Shown in pieces: positions 1-7,936 of a stretch of DNA of 64,000 nucleotides (positions within the stretch are counted from its first letter, which is position 1; every line of letters starts with the position of its first letter). Made by a program: the position numbers and the translations under genes. This stretch comes from Chloroflexota bacterium (GTDB lineage: Bacteria > Chloroflexota > Anaerolineae > UBA4142): positions 1-64,000 of the forward strand of contig JACQYF010000106.1 of assembly GCA_016208315.1 (NCBI GenBank), given 5' to 3'. The notes below the pieces were generated by a model, which saw nothing but the letters and a program-made list of their open reading frames with translations, was not told the DNA's origin and did no database searches.

Positions 1-226
1 GGACGAACTGCAGGCGCTCGTTGATGATCGCCCGCATGCGTGTCTCGATCATAGGCAAGTCTTCGGGCGCGAGCGGACGCGGCAATTCGAAATCGTAGTA
101 AAAGCCGTCTTCGATCGCCGGACCGAATCCAAGTTTCGCGCCGGGAAACAGTTCGAGGACGGCGCTGGCCATGACGTGCGCCGTGGAATGGCGCAGCGGG
201 ATCAGTGCTCCAGATTGGTCTTCCAT
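1..226 (-). CDS. thrS: Threonyl-tRNA synthetase, N-terminal part (runs off the window)
   Basis: Charges tRNA-Thr in the cytoplasm. Only the first 75 residues are present. They contain the second (editing/SAD-side) domain signature: [17 protein letters not shown], then [17 protein letters not shown]. In most bacterial ThrS this motif lies about 60 residues after a TGS domain; here the first ATG (226-224) starts right before it and I see no TGS domain upstream in any frame, so this looks like a TGS-less form. The start is the only ATG in frame before the motif. The gene follows a membrane-protein gene on the same strand. A T-box leader with a Thr-like specifier lies about 1.85 kb upstream on the same strand (2071-2375). 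Confidence 0.9.
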   Translation of the reverse strand, partial: MEDQSGALIPLRHSTAHVMASAVLELFPGAKLGFGPAIEDGFYYDFELPRPLAPEDLPMIETRMRAIINERLQFV

Positions 227-227
227 T

Positions 228-311
228 TCATGCTCCGTCTACCACCCGAGGGTGGTTGCAAAATGTTTGCGTGCCCGTGGTGCCGGTCTCATCTTCGATC
301 AAGACAACCAC
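228..311 (-). other. Possible Thr-rich leader ORF upstream of thrS
   Basis: A 27-codon frame opening with GTG at 311 ends in TGA one base before the thrS start. Its middle carries four threonines within eight residues (TGTTGTQT), and its 3' part contains a 6-bp hairpin (ACCACC / GGTGGT, loop CTCG). A Thr-rich leader just before a Thr-tRNA synthetase gene would suit attenuation, but there is no T-run after the hairpin. It could equally be decayed coding sequence. Speculative. Confidence 0.25.
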
Positions 312-318
312 CCCCTTA

Positions 319-753
319 TCAACGCGTCAATACTTCGATGAGCCGTTGGGCTTTCGTGCTCACCAATTCCCATGCTTGGACAATTAATTCATGTTGCCCT
401 TCGTACTCTAACGCCACAATAGCCACAGTGAGGAGCACACCGGCGAGGCCCAACAAATAGCCAAGACTACTACCCATCGTCTTCATCGAGCTTGGCCCTG
501 GCCTGAGCGATGCGGGGCGCTCGTGGAAACAGTCGGTCGCATGCCCGCCCCACACCGTGCATCGAAAGACGAGAAACCCAACACTCGCCGCCAGACTCAG
601 ACCAAACAAGAATGAGGCAGAGTCGAACGGCGCGTCCGGGTCGCGCAGCCCAATGCTCAACACGTCGAGCTGATCGCCCAGCTCACCGAACCCATTGCTG
701 AGAAATAAAGAACTGCCCCCCAGCAGAACGATCAGCAATAGAATCCGTCCCAC
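319..753 (-). CDS. Small membrane protein, unknown function
   Basis: A 144-residue protein with about three hydrophobic segments: residues 2-20, about 47-63 and about 97-114. Between the second and third is a short polar stretch with two Cys. I do not recognise a family. It lies upstream of thrS on the same strand, with about 90 bp between them, so it could be co-transcribed. Together with the neighbouring unknown genes it occupies the interval between a T-box leader and thrS, so it may be part of inserted DNA. Product unknown; moderately sure that it is a real gene because of the clean membrane-protein profile. Confidence 0.55.
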   Translation of the reverse strand: MGRILLLIVLLGGSSLFLSNGFGELGDQLDVLSIGLRDPDAPFDSASFLFGLSLAASVGFLVFRCTVWGGHATDCFHERPASLRPGPSSMKTMGSSLGYLLGLAGVLLTVAIVALEYEGQHELIVQAWELVSTKAQRLIEVLTR

Positions 754-1007
754 GCGTGGTGATCTCCACGACGAGATGCGCGGGAAAGTGCGGCTGTCAA
801 ACAGGGGTGCCCACGCCCTGACCGGAAGCGAGCCGCGCGCCCTTTGACTTTTTCCGTAATGTCGCTACAATAGAACTACAGTTCTATCGGAAGGAGCCTC
901 CGGTCGAGGGTTTTCTTTCCACGTTTCGTTACGCAGACTGGAGAGGCGCCTATCGTCGCCATGGCGTTCTCGGCCTCGTCGCCGAATTCTTCGCCAGTCT
1001 CGCGGCC

Positions 1008-1328
1008 ATGAACTGTTGGACCATTTGGGTCGAGCGCGACAGCGGTTGGAGCGGCATCGAGATCGAGCGCCTCCTCTTTCGATACGGCGTGCGCGTCTGG
1101 GGACGCGGTTTTCTGGACGACCGGCTCTTTTTCCGCGTCAAGAAACGCCAAGCGCGCTGGGCCGAGTATGTGCTGCTGCGCTGTGCGGCACCGATTGCCG
1201 GCGCGCCTTTCGATTCGCGCAATTACGATTACGCTGAGCGTCATGAACCCGGCGCCGAGCCCGTCAGCCGCAGACCCAGATCGAAATCGCCAGACCTGGT
1301 CGAGCAACTGCTTGCTTTCGTACGCTAG
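1008..1328 (+). CDS. Unknown protein, start not resolved
   Basis: The frame reads like a real protein, with conserved-looking blocks GVRVWGRGFLDDRLFFRV and KKRQARWAEYVLLRC. It stays open upstream from 822 and gives protein-like sequence from about 870 (ELQFYRKEPPVEGF), but no ATG, GTG or TTG occurs in frame before 1008. An out-of-frame ATG at 859 runs into TAG after four codons. The N-terminus may therefore be broken, or a rare ATA start at 870 is used. The gene is opposite in strand to its neighbours. I do not know its family. A long frame on the other strand (876-1364) is probably its shadow. Confidence 0.4.
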   Translation: MNCWTIWVERDSGWSGIEIERLLFRYGVRVWGRGFLDDRLFFRVKKRQARWAEYVLLRCAAPIAGAPFDSRNYDYAERHEPGAEPVSRRPRSKSPDLVEQLLAFVR

Positions 1329-1350
1329 TTGATAACGTGCCCGTGGGCCG

Positions 1351-2016
1351 TCAGTCTTCGACATCTACGGTAAAGAATTCGCCGCTTTCGACAAGCATGT
1401 ACGTTTCGAGATACGCGGTCGCGTCGTCGTGCTTGGCCACGCGCACGGCAACGCCGCGATTGACGGCGGCATCGCGCAGTTCTTGCAACTGCATCAACGT
1501 GCGCTGGATGGACAAGACGCGAATCAAGTGCTCGCCCCAACGCGCCGCGTAGACGCGGCGGTTCTCTTCGCCGCGCGTACCCGTCTCCGGCGATTTCACC
1601 ACCGCGATGTCGTCCGCGCTGATCTCCCCTTCGACCAGGACCTCGGGCGAGCGAAAAGTGCCGAGGGTGTGCAAATCAACCGCGGCCGCGGTTTTCTCGT
1701 AGACGGCGATGAGGCGCGCGGCAATCTCTTCGTTCTTTGCCTGTCCGCGGCCGATATGGTTCACGTAGGCGGCTTGCGCTAACTCGAAAGCGGCCACGCG
1801 GCAGCGAGAGGACTCGATCCGCGCGCGCAAACAGACATAGCGCGGATTCTCGTTATAGCCCATCACGTCGAAATCCGGCGCCAGCCAGCATGCGACCGAG
1901 TTGTTGCGCAGCGCCGAATCGAAAACCATCAGGCGCGAACCCGGTTTCAGCCCTTCTTCCGAAATCGCGTCGAGGTCTTCGGCGCGCGCGTAGTGAAAAA
2001 TATCTATCGTTGCCAC
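1351..2016 (-). CDS. Unknown protein directly downstream of the T-box leader
   Basis: 221 residues from a GTG start at 2016 with a strong Shine-Dalgarno AAAGGAG about 6 nt before it; frames starting further upstream lack one. The N-terminus (FHYARAEDLDAISEEGLKPG) has the layout of ADP-ribosyltransferase-like folds, in which a substrate-release segment is followed by 'GLKPGSR', but I see no catalytic triad that would prove it. No membrane segment or signal peptide. It begins 55 bp after the T-box terminator, so the T-box would control this gene first and not the distant thrS. Function unknown. Confidence 0.6.
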   Translation of the reverse strand: MATIDIFHYARAEDLDAISEEGLKPGSRLMVFDSALRNNSVACWLAPDFDVMGYNENPRYVCLRARIESSRCRVAAFELAQAAYVNHIGRGQAKNEEIAARLIAVYEKTAAAVDLHTLGTFRSPEVLVEGEISADDIAVVKSPETGTRGEENRRVYAARWGEHLIRVLSIQRTLMQLQELRDAAVNRGVAVRVAKHDDATAYLETYMLVESGEFFTVDVED

Positions 2017-2070
2017 CCTGCTCCTTTCAGATTTGCGCTGGAGCGCTTGCAATCGTCGTCATTCTCAAAT

Positions 2071-2375
2071 AAAAACACTCTCTGCCCCTATGGGACGAGA
2101 GAGTGCTCTCGCGGTTCCACCCAGATTTGCGCACGCGCACCATTGAGCGCGCACACACTCGCATTGCCGATAACGGAGCAACCGGAGCGAGATACTGCGT
2201 CAAATGTGCCAAACCTGCCAAATTTCCAAATTCGCCAAAAGATTGTTTGGCATGTTTGGCAACTTTGACTATCCCCCGCTCGACTCCCAAGGGGTTTTCG
2301 CCGAGAGCGTGCCGACCCGGCTCTCAATCGAGGCCCGATCTCCCTGTGGCTGCCCATTCGGCTACTCGTCTTGAT
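2071..2375 (-). promoter_or_regulatory. T-box leader, threonine-like specifier
   Basis: Read on the minus strand. Stem I opens with an AGTA bulge (2366-2363) and contains GAGAGCCGGG. On its 3' side, CGAAAACCCCTTGGGAG puts ACC (2295-2293) at the specifier position, which matches Thr; AAC (Asn) one base earlier is the alternative. The T-box proper TGGGTGGAACCGCG is at 2123-2110, and its TGGA bulge would pair with a tRNA ending UCCA, which suits tRNA-Thr with U73. A terminator follows: CACTCTCT / AGAGAGTG then TTTTT (2106-2071). A palindromic repeat (2199-2269) is inserted between Stem I and the antiterminator. Confidence 0.88.
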
Positions 2376-2401
2376 CATCGCCATGGATATGGACATTAGA
2401 G

Positions 2402-2475
2402 TGGGCGGTATAGGAATTGAACCTATGGCCTCCACGATGTCAACGTGGCGCTCTAGCCAACTGAGCCAACCGCCC
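2402..2475 (-). tRNA. tRNA-Val (GAC)
   Basis: A 74-nt cloverleaf on the minus strand. Acceptor arms GGGCGGT / ACCGCCC, D arm GCTC / GAGC, anticodon stem CCACG / CGTGG with loop TTGACAT (anticodon GAC), T arm ATAGG / CCTAT with loop TTCAATT, and A73. CCA is not encoded. It lies 27 bp upstream of the T-box leader in the same direction. Confidence 0.95.
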
Positions 2476-2524
2476 GTTTGCGGAAAATATTATACCACAA
2501 AAGGCGAGAATGGCAAGTATAAAT

Positions 2525-2793
2525 CTAGTCCTCCAATTCGCCCCTCTCTAGTAGTTCGTCAAAGTCCGCCAGCGTGCCGCGCCAATCCGAGGGAACGTCG
2601 GTCGGCATGGCGCCGGCATCGGTGATCCAAAAAGTTTTCATGCCGGCGCGGCGCGCGGGCAGAATGTCCATCTGCACGTCGTTCCCGATCATCACGCAAT
2701 TGCTCGGCTCTGATTTCACACGCGCCGCGATCTCGCGATAGTACGCGGGATTGGGTTTGCACGCGTGCATCGTTTCGTAATCCGTGGAGTACG
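2525..2793 (-). pseudogene. C-terminal fragment of a HAD-family phosphatase
   Basis: Encodes only the last third of a HAD hydrolase. From TDYETMHACKPNP to the stop it is nearly identical to the C-terminus of the intact HAD gene at 16276-16983, including VGNDVQMDILPARRAG-type motif IV and WRGTLADF. Homology ends abruptly at about 2793; the catalytic DxDGT motif I and the cap are absent. It is a partial duplicate, not a working enzyme. The neighbouring piece of an ABC transporter gene at 2888-3022 shows that this interval collects gene debris. Confidence 0.8.
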
Positions 2794-2887
2794 GGATACA
2801 ATCGAATCGAGTTTACGACCGATTGGGTACAATGGGAGAACGAACTCGCGCCCGCGGCAAAAGTAACCATCCAGAACGGCGCGAGAA

Positions 2888-3022
2888 GCGGACCGGGGCC
2901 TGGTAATGGAAGCGGGGCGCATCGTGGAAGCCGGTCCACCTGAAGAACTAATTGCGCGCGGCGGGTGGTTTGCCGCGCTCGTGGAACTGGAAGCAGCAGG
3001 ATGGGATCGGCGTGATGAATAA
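2888..3022 (+). pseudogene. C-terminal remnant of an ABC exporter ATPase
   Basis: Forty-four codons ending in TAA read ADRGLVMEAGRIVEAGPPEE followed by LIARGGWFAALVELE. This is the standard tail of MsbA-type ABC exporters after the H-loop. The preceding Walker and signature motifs are missing, and the frame upstream of GCG at 2888 no longer matches. A decayed fragment on the opposite strand to the HAD fragment. Confidence 0.7.
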
Positions 3023-3109
3023 TTCAATCTTGCCCATCCTCTGAATAGAAGCTGGAGAGGTTTGAAAGCCAACCGATGTGATAGTCATCTGAAGATTGAA
3101 AAATTGACA

Positions 3110-4414
3110 TTACTCTGTTTTGGACTTTTGCACCAGCACCTTGTCCACGCGATGTGCGTCCATATCCACCACTTCAAAACGAAGACCTGACCACTCAAAC
3201 GACTGTCCCGCACCTGGGATGCTGCCAATCTGATCGACCATAAAGCCGCCTACGGTTTGATAGCCGCTCAACTCTTCCCGAGGTAACTCGTCAAGATCGA
3301 AAATCTCTTTGAGTCGGTCGATGTGCATCAGCCCATCCACCAGCCACGAGCCATCCTCGCGTTGGGCGGCTTGAGGTTCAGCGGGCGCATCGGGAGCATT
3401 CACATACCCCGCAATATCTTCGAGAATGTCATTGTGCGTGACCATCCCCTGAACGCCGCCATACTCATCCAACACCATTGCGACGTGGGTTCCATTTTTC
3501 TGAAACAATTCCAACAGGCGTAGAGCAGGCATACTTTCCGGAACGAATAACGGTTCGCGGAGCAATGGTTTCAAATCCAATGGCTGACCCTGCCAATGCT
3601 GAGCGAGCAAGTCTTTGGCATGAATGATGCCCAAAACGTTATCGAGATTTTCGCGCGCGACCGGAAAGCGCGAGTGGTGGCTCCCCACAACTTTGCGAAA
3701 GATTTCCTCCGCCGGGTCCTCGATGTCAATCCAAACCAGCTGGGTGCGCGACGTCATCACCGCGCCGACACCGCGCCCGCCCAAACGCAACACGCCCTCA
3801 ATCATATCCTGTTCGACCGGTTCAAATACGCCGACCTGGGTTCCCTGTTCGATCAGGACTTTGACTTCTTCTTCTGTGATCGGCGGTTCGTCAGAGAGTT
3901 TGATGCCGAACAGACGAATGACAACATCGGTTGAGGCGCTCAACAAACGAACCAGCGGCGATGCGACGCGTGATAGCGCTTTCATCGGACCCGCGACCGA
4001 CGCGGCGATCCGTTCTGGATTGTTCAATGCCACCCGCTTCGGCACGAGTTCGCCAATGATGAGCGACAGATACGTGATGACGACCACGACGACACCCACG
4101 CCAATCGCTTCGCTGTACGGTACGAGCGCGGGAATCGTCGCCAGACCAGCCGCGATCCCCTCCGCCAGCGTTGCGCCGCCGAATGCACCCGCCAGAATAC
4201 CGATCAACGTAATGCCGATTTGGACCGTCGACAAAAATTCGTTCGGATTGGTCGCGAGTCCGAGCGCGGTTTGCGCCGACGCGCTCCCTTCCTCGGCGAG
4301 TTGTTGCAGTCGTCCTTTGCGAGCTGACACAATCGCAATCTCGGACATTGCGAAAACGCCGTTCGCAATGAGGAGCACAAGAATGATGAGCACTTCCAAG
4401 ACTGGGTTACCCAC
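3110..4414 (-). CDS. CNNM/CorC-type membrane protein (hemolysin family)
   Basis: 434 residues. Order: N-terminal DUF21/CNNM domain with about four hydrophobic segments, a tandem CBS pair in the middle (RTQLVWIDIEDPAEEIFRKV and VAMVLDEYGGVQGMVTHNDI), then a C-terminal CorC/HlyC domain (WLVDGLMHIDRL onward). The family is associated with Mg2+/Co2+ homeostasis at the cytoplasmic membrane. Complete at the usual length. I chose GTG at 4414 because AAAGGA lies 7 nt upstream; an in-frame TTG 18 bp further up is the alternative. Stands alone. Confidence 0.9.
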   Translation of the reverse strand: MGNPVLEVLIILVLLIANGVFAMSEIAIVSARKGRLQQLAEEGSASAQTALGLATNPNEFLSTVQIGITLIGILAGAFGGATLAEGIAAGLATIPALVPYSEAIGVGVVVVVITYLSLIIGELVPKRVALNNPERIAASVAGPMKALSRVASPLVRLLSASTDVVIRLFGIKLSDEPPITEEEVKVLIEQGTQVGVFEPVEQDMIEGVLRLGGRGVGAVMTSRTQLVWIDIEDPAEEIFRKVVGSHHSRFPVARENLDNVLGIIHAKDLLAQHWQGQPLDLKPLLREPLFVPESMPALRLLELFQKNGTHVAMVLDEYGGVQGMVTHNDILEDIAGYVNAPDAPAEPQAAQREDGSWLVDGLMHIDRLKEIFDLDELPREELSGYQTVGGFMVDQIGSIPGAGQSFEWSGLRFEVVDMDAHRVDKVLVQKSKTE

Positions 4415-4601
4415 AGAGGTTCCTTTCTGCAAGAATAATCGCGCGCGTGATCAAGTGGCACAAGTATAGATGAACGGAAAAGGAAAGTCAATTTTGGTGC
4501 GGGCGATTGCCAAGTCGCAAGCGGCGCAACCCCGGTGAGTCAACCCAGCCGCACAATTGTCAGCGGGCTGAAGCTCTGTCATACTGCGGCGCGTTGAGAT
4601 T

Positions 4602-5157
4602 ATGGTCGAACTAACGGATGAAGAAATTGCGCGACGCGTTCAACACGGCGATGATCAAGCGTTTGGAATTCTGATGCGCCGCTACGAGCAGAAATCAACC
4701 CGCTTTGGCAGCCGGTTTCTTTCGTCGCACGAAGATGTCAAAGATATACTCCAGGAAATTTTCATCAAGGCATTCGTCAATATTCAGAGTTTTGATGCGA
4801 ACCAAAAATTTTCTGCGTGGCTCTATCGCATCGCGCACAATCAATTTGTCGATCAGCTTAAGAAAAAGAGCCGCGAAAAAATATCCTTTTTCGATCTGGA
4901 TGTGTTTTTCCCGAAACCTGGTCGGTACGGAGACGGCTGACACAGAAACGAACCGCGAAGACTTGAAACGCATGAGCGATCAATGCTTGGATAAACTGAA
5001 CGCCAAATACAGAGAGCCGCTCATCTTGTATTATTTCGTTGTCGTGCTTGTGATCGTCGTTTTGGTTGTCGTGCTTGTGGTGGTTGCCATCGCAGCGGCG
5101 CCAATGCTCATGAATGCGATGTTACGAACATCTCCACACGTTCGACTGCCCCATTAA
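4602..5157 (+). pseudogene. ECF sigma factor, frameshifted and truncated
   Basis: The first frame (4602-4940) is a good sigma-70 region 2: ARRVQHGDDQAFGILMRRY, DVKDILQEIFIKAF and FSAWLYRIAHNQFVDQ. Around 4915 the frame shifts by one base; the other frame continues with the linker and the beginning of region 4 (CLDKLNAKYREPLILYYF). The DNA-binding helix-turn-helix of region 4.2 is then missing. In its place is a run of Val/Ile/Leu that reads like a transmembrane segment, encoded by two copies of GTTGTCGTGCTTGTG. So the gene has both a frameshift and a deletion fusion. Not expected to work as a sigma factor. Confidence 0.8.
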
Positions 5158-5173
5158 GGAAAGGATACCAACC

Positions 5174-5839
5174 ATGCACGACCATGCCAAAACGAAAAGT
5201 GGTCCTGAGACCACCGGCGTTACAATTCATTGGACCTCACAGCACGATATTTTTGCGCGTCTAATGGGGTTAGGTGTGAATGGCTCCAACAGTCGCACGA
5301 TCATCGAGATGGCGAAGATCAAACCGGGCGACAAGGTTCTCGATATGGGTTGTGGTACCGGCGATCTTACGCTGACGGCAGCGAAATCTACCGGAGCGTC
5401 AGGTTCGGCGTACGGGATCGACGCTGCGCCCGAAGGGATTGAGATTGCCCGAAAAAAAGCCAAGCGCAGTGGTGTCGCTGCAATTTTCAATGTGGGCTTG
5501 ATTGAGAAACTTGACTTTGCAGATGCAAACTTCGATGTCGTCATCAGTCGTTTGGTGATACACCATCTTCCAGACGATCTGAAACGACGGGGGTTTGAAG
5601 AAATATTCCGGGTGCTCAAGCCGGGCGGACGTGTCTTTCTGGCAGATTTCAAACCGCCAACCAATCCGCTGCTTGCCCATGCTGCCATTGCTCTCGTCGG
5701 TCATCGGATGATGGTGCGATCAAATAATGCCGGGAGCTTGTCGTCGCTGATAGCGGAAGCGGGCTTTGGCAATGTCGTCTCCGAACCGAAACGGTCTATG
5801 TTCCTGCTCTATGTGAGCGGAAAAAAACCGGCGTCTTGA
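5174..5839 (+). CDS. Class I SAM-dependent methyltransferase
   Basis: 221 residues. SAM-binding motif I is VLDMGCGTGDLTL at about residue 58; acidic motif II is YGIDAAPEGIEIARKKA, and VLKPGGRVFLADF is the post-III motif. ATG at 5174 follows GGAAAGGAT. The substrate cannot be told; the layout is of the UbiE/Coq5-like type that often acts on small lipids or quinones. Follows the broken sigma-factor gene and is closed by a strong terminator. It resembles the methyltransferase at 14531-15208. Confidence 0.85.
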   Translation: MHDHAKTKSGPETTGVTIHWTSQHDIFARLMGLGVNGSNSRTIIEMAKIKPGDKVLDMGCGTGDLTLTAAKSTGASGSAYGIDAAPEGIEIARKKAKRSGVAAIFNVGLIEKLDFADANFDVVISRLVIHHLPDDLKRRGFEEIFRVLKPGGRVFLADFKPPTNPLLAHAAIALVGHRMMVRSNNAGSLSSLIAEAGFGNVVSEPKRSMFLLYVSGKKPAS

Positions 5840-5891
5840 TGCGCATCGTCCAAATCGTGGACGACCACGAAAAGAAATGATGCCTAAAAAA

Positions 5892-5920
5892 ACCGCCCTG
5901 GTCGTTTCGCCAGGGCGGTT
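5892..5920. terminator. Bidirectional intrinsic terminator
   Basis: ACCGCCCTGG and CCAGGGCGGT form a 10-bp stem with a short loop, flanked by an A-run on the left and TTTCTTCTT on the right. It lies between the convergent methyltransferase (5839) and CDF transporter (5926) genes and can serve both. Confidence 0.9.
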
Positions 5921-5925
5921 TCTTC

Positions 5926-7014
5926 TTAGGATCTCGAATGGTGCGCCGTGATCGCGTGATGATCGTCGTTATTATGCCCGCAGGGTTCGAGATGGACGAT
6001 GGCATTGTTCAACGCGGGCAATTCGTGAAACAGGGCATGGCGCACTTCTTCCGCGATCGTGTGGCTCTGCGCGACCGTGAGATCACAATCCACTTCAACG
6101 TGGACTTCGGTGTGCAAGCGATGACCAATCCAGCGCGCGCGAACATCACGAATCTTCTGGACGCCGGCAACGTGGGACGCGGTGTGTTCAATGCGATGCA
6201 CGATCGCGGGATCCGTCGCGTCCATCAAGCGATGCCACATTTCACGCGCGGCATCGCGTACGATGATCAGAATTGCAAAACCGATAATGAACCCCATCAC
6301 GGGATCAGCCCAAGGCAACCCCAGCCACACGCCGATCACGCCAAATAAAACCCCCAGCGACGTGATGCCATCCACGCGCGCGTGCATGCCATCCGCAATC
6401 AGCGCGGCAGAGCCGATCTCGCGCCCGACGCGCAAACGGAACACGGCGACGGCTTCATTGCCCAGAAAGCCAATCACCGCGGCGAGCGCGACCCATTCCA
6501 GATTCGATAGCGGTTGCGGGTGGAGAATCTTTTGAAAGGATTCGTAGAACACGACGAGCGCACTGCCAAAGATCATCAACACGATCACAACGCCGGCGAG
6601 ATCTTCCGCACGACCGTAGCCGTACGTATAACGGCGATTCGGTTTGCGCCGATTGAGCGCGAACGCGATCCACAGTGGAATCGCGGTCAGCGCGTCGGAG
6701 AAATTGTGAATCGTATCTGCGAGCAGAGCGACACTGCCGCTGATCGCGACGATGACAACTTGGAAGATCGCGGTTGCCAACAGCGCAAGGAGCGATACTT
6801 TCAGCGCCCAAATGCCGCGCGCGCTCGATTCTAAAACACTATCAAATGTGCGCGTATGATCGTGCTGGTGCAAGCCAAAGAGATGCGCGATGGCATCGAG
6901 GATCAAGCCGACTAGACCCGCGCGCGGCGCATGCGCGTGCGCTTTTTCATCATGCTTGTGGTGATGATCGGGATCGTGTGGAGCGGGTTCTTGTGGATGT
7001 GTGGGTTCAGACAT
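5926..7014 (-). CDS. Cation diffusion facilitator (Zn/Co/Fe-type exporter)
   Basis: 362 residues. A His-rich N-terminus (PHDPDHHHKHDEKAHAH) is followed by about six membrane helices. The two metal-site signatures HNFSD and HARVD (HxxxD) are on helices 2 and 5, and a C-terminal cytoplasmic domain and His-rich tail follow. Exports divalent metals across the cytoplasmic membrane in exchange for protons. Its start overlaps the end of the upstream permease gene by 8 bp, so it is probably translationally coupled to the ABC importer operon. Metal specificity cannot be read safely. Confidence 0.92.
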   Translation of the reverse strand: MSEPTHPQEPAPHDPDHHHKHDEKAHAHAPRAGLVGLILDAIAHLFGLHQHDHTRTFDSVLESSARGIWALKVSLLALLATAIFQVVIVAISGSVALLADTIHNFSDALTAIPLWIAFALNRRKPNRRYTYGYGRAEDLAGVVIVLMIFGSALVVFYESFQKILHPQPLSNLEWVALAAVIGFLGNEAVAVFRLRVGREIGSAALIADGMHARVDGITSLGVLFGVIGVWLGLPWADPVMGFIIGFAILIIVRDAAREMWHRLMDATDPAIVHRIEHTASHVAGVQKIRDVRARWIGHRLHTEVHVEVDCDLTVAQSHTIAEEVRHALFHELPALNNAIVHLEPCGHNNDDHHAITAHHSRS

Positions 7015-7936
7015 TCGCCATACCCTTGTTGTTATCTTGGGCGCGCCCGTGCAATGCGCGTTTCTCTTTTGGAGATGCTTGTTTGCGCCACGACGCGGTT
7101 GCCCCGCGCGCTTTGAGTCGGGGGTTGAGCGCTTCCTCCAGCGCGAAACCCAGGAGCGCGAAACCCAGCACCGAGGCGGTAATCATCAAGCCCGGCGGGA
7201 TCACCCACCACACCCACGCACCGCTCAGAAATGCGTTGCGCGCTTGAGCGTAGAACAGCACCGTGCCCCAGCTCTTTTGCGTCGGATCGCCCAAACCGAG
7301 GAACGACAGCGACGCTTCGATCAGAATTGAGCTGCTCGTCGCAAGCACGAATTGCGCGAGCGCGAGCGAAAGCACGCCGGGTAGAATGTGCTTGATGAGA
7401 ATATAGCCATCGCGCGCCCCCGCCGCGCGCGCCGCCGTTACGTATTCACGCTCGGCGAGCGACAGAACCTGGGAGCGAATCACGCGCGCCGGGCGCGCCC
7501 AAATCAGTAATCCAATCACGATAATCAAGTTCCATAAATTTTGTCCCAGGTACGCCGCGAGCAGAACCATCAGCGGCACAAAGGGAATCACGAGGATGAC
7601 ATCGACAAAGCGCATCAATAACATTCCTGCCGCGCCACGATAATAGCCCGCGAGCAATCCAACGCCGGTGCCAATCACCATGGCGATGCTCGCCGCCAAA
7701 ATTCCAATCAACAGCGAGATGCGCGCGCCGTAAACCAGTTCGCTCAAAATATCTTGCCCGATGTCATTCGTGCCCAGCCAGTGCGCGGCGCTGGGCGGAT
7801 CGAACGGCTTGCCGGTGAGTTTAGTCGGATCGTACGGCGCGATCCAATTCGCGCCGAGCGCCATCACGAGCATCACGATCAGCAACCCGAGACCGACCAA
7901 GCCGAGCGGATTGCGCCTGAGCGACGTCCAGATCAT
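7007..7936 (-). CDS. ABC importer permease, DppC/NikC type
   Basis: 309 residues. N-terminal helix and periplasmic segment (WIAPYDPTKLTG ... HWLGTNDIGQDILSELVYGA), then a BPD-type permease core with the EAA loop (EYVTAARAAGARDGYIL). Imports peptides, nickel chelates or similar solutes with the preceding DppB-like permease and binding protein. Overlaps the upstream permease by 4 bp (ATGA). No matching ATPase gene occurs in this operon or elsewhere in the window. Confidence 0.9.
   Translation of the reverse strand: MIWTSLRRNPLGLVGLGLLIVMLVMALGANWIAPYDPTKLTGKPFDPPSAAHWLGTNDIGQDILSELVYGARISLLIGILAASIAMVIGTGVGLLAGYYRGAAGMLLMRFVDVILVIPFVPLMVLLAAYLGQNLWNLIIVIGLLIWARPARVIRSQVLSLAEREYVTAARAAGARDGYILIKHILPGVLSLALAQFVLATSSSILIEASLSFLGLGDPTQKSWGTVLFYAQARNAFLSGAWVWWVIPPGLMITASVLGFALLGFALEEALNPRLKARGATASWRKQASPKEKRALHGRAQDNNKGMANV

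Noticed and set aside
240..262. GGGTGGTAGACGG before thrS as a second T-box
   Set aside because: Resembles the T-box only in GGGTGGT; the ACCGCG half, Stem I and a terminator are missing.
876..1364. Minus-strand 162-codon frame
   Set aside because: Its sequence is low in hydrophobic pattern and Arg/Ala-biased, while the opposite strand carries protein-like motifs. Taken as a shadow.
2700..2890. Possible attachment site near tRNA-Val
   Set aside because: I found no direct repeat of the tRNA 3' end and no integrase gene in the window.
4602..4940. TGA at the end of the sigma-factor frame as a selenocysteine codon
   Set aside because: Homology continues in a different frame, not through the TGA, so it is a frameshift.
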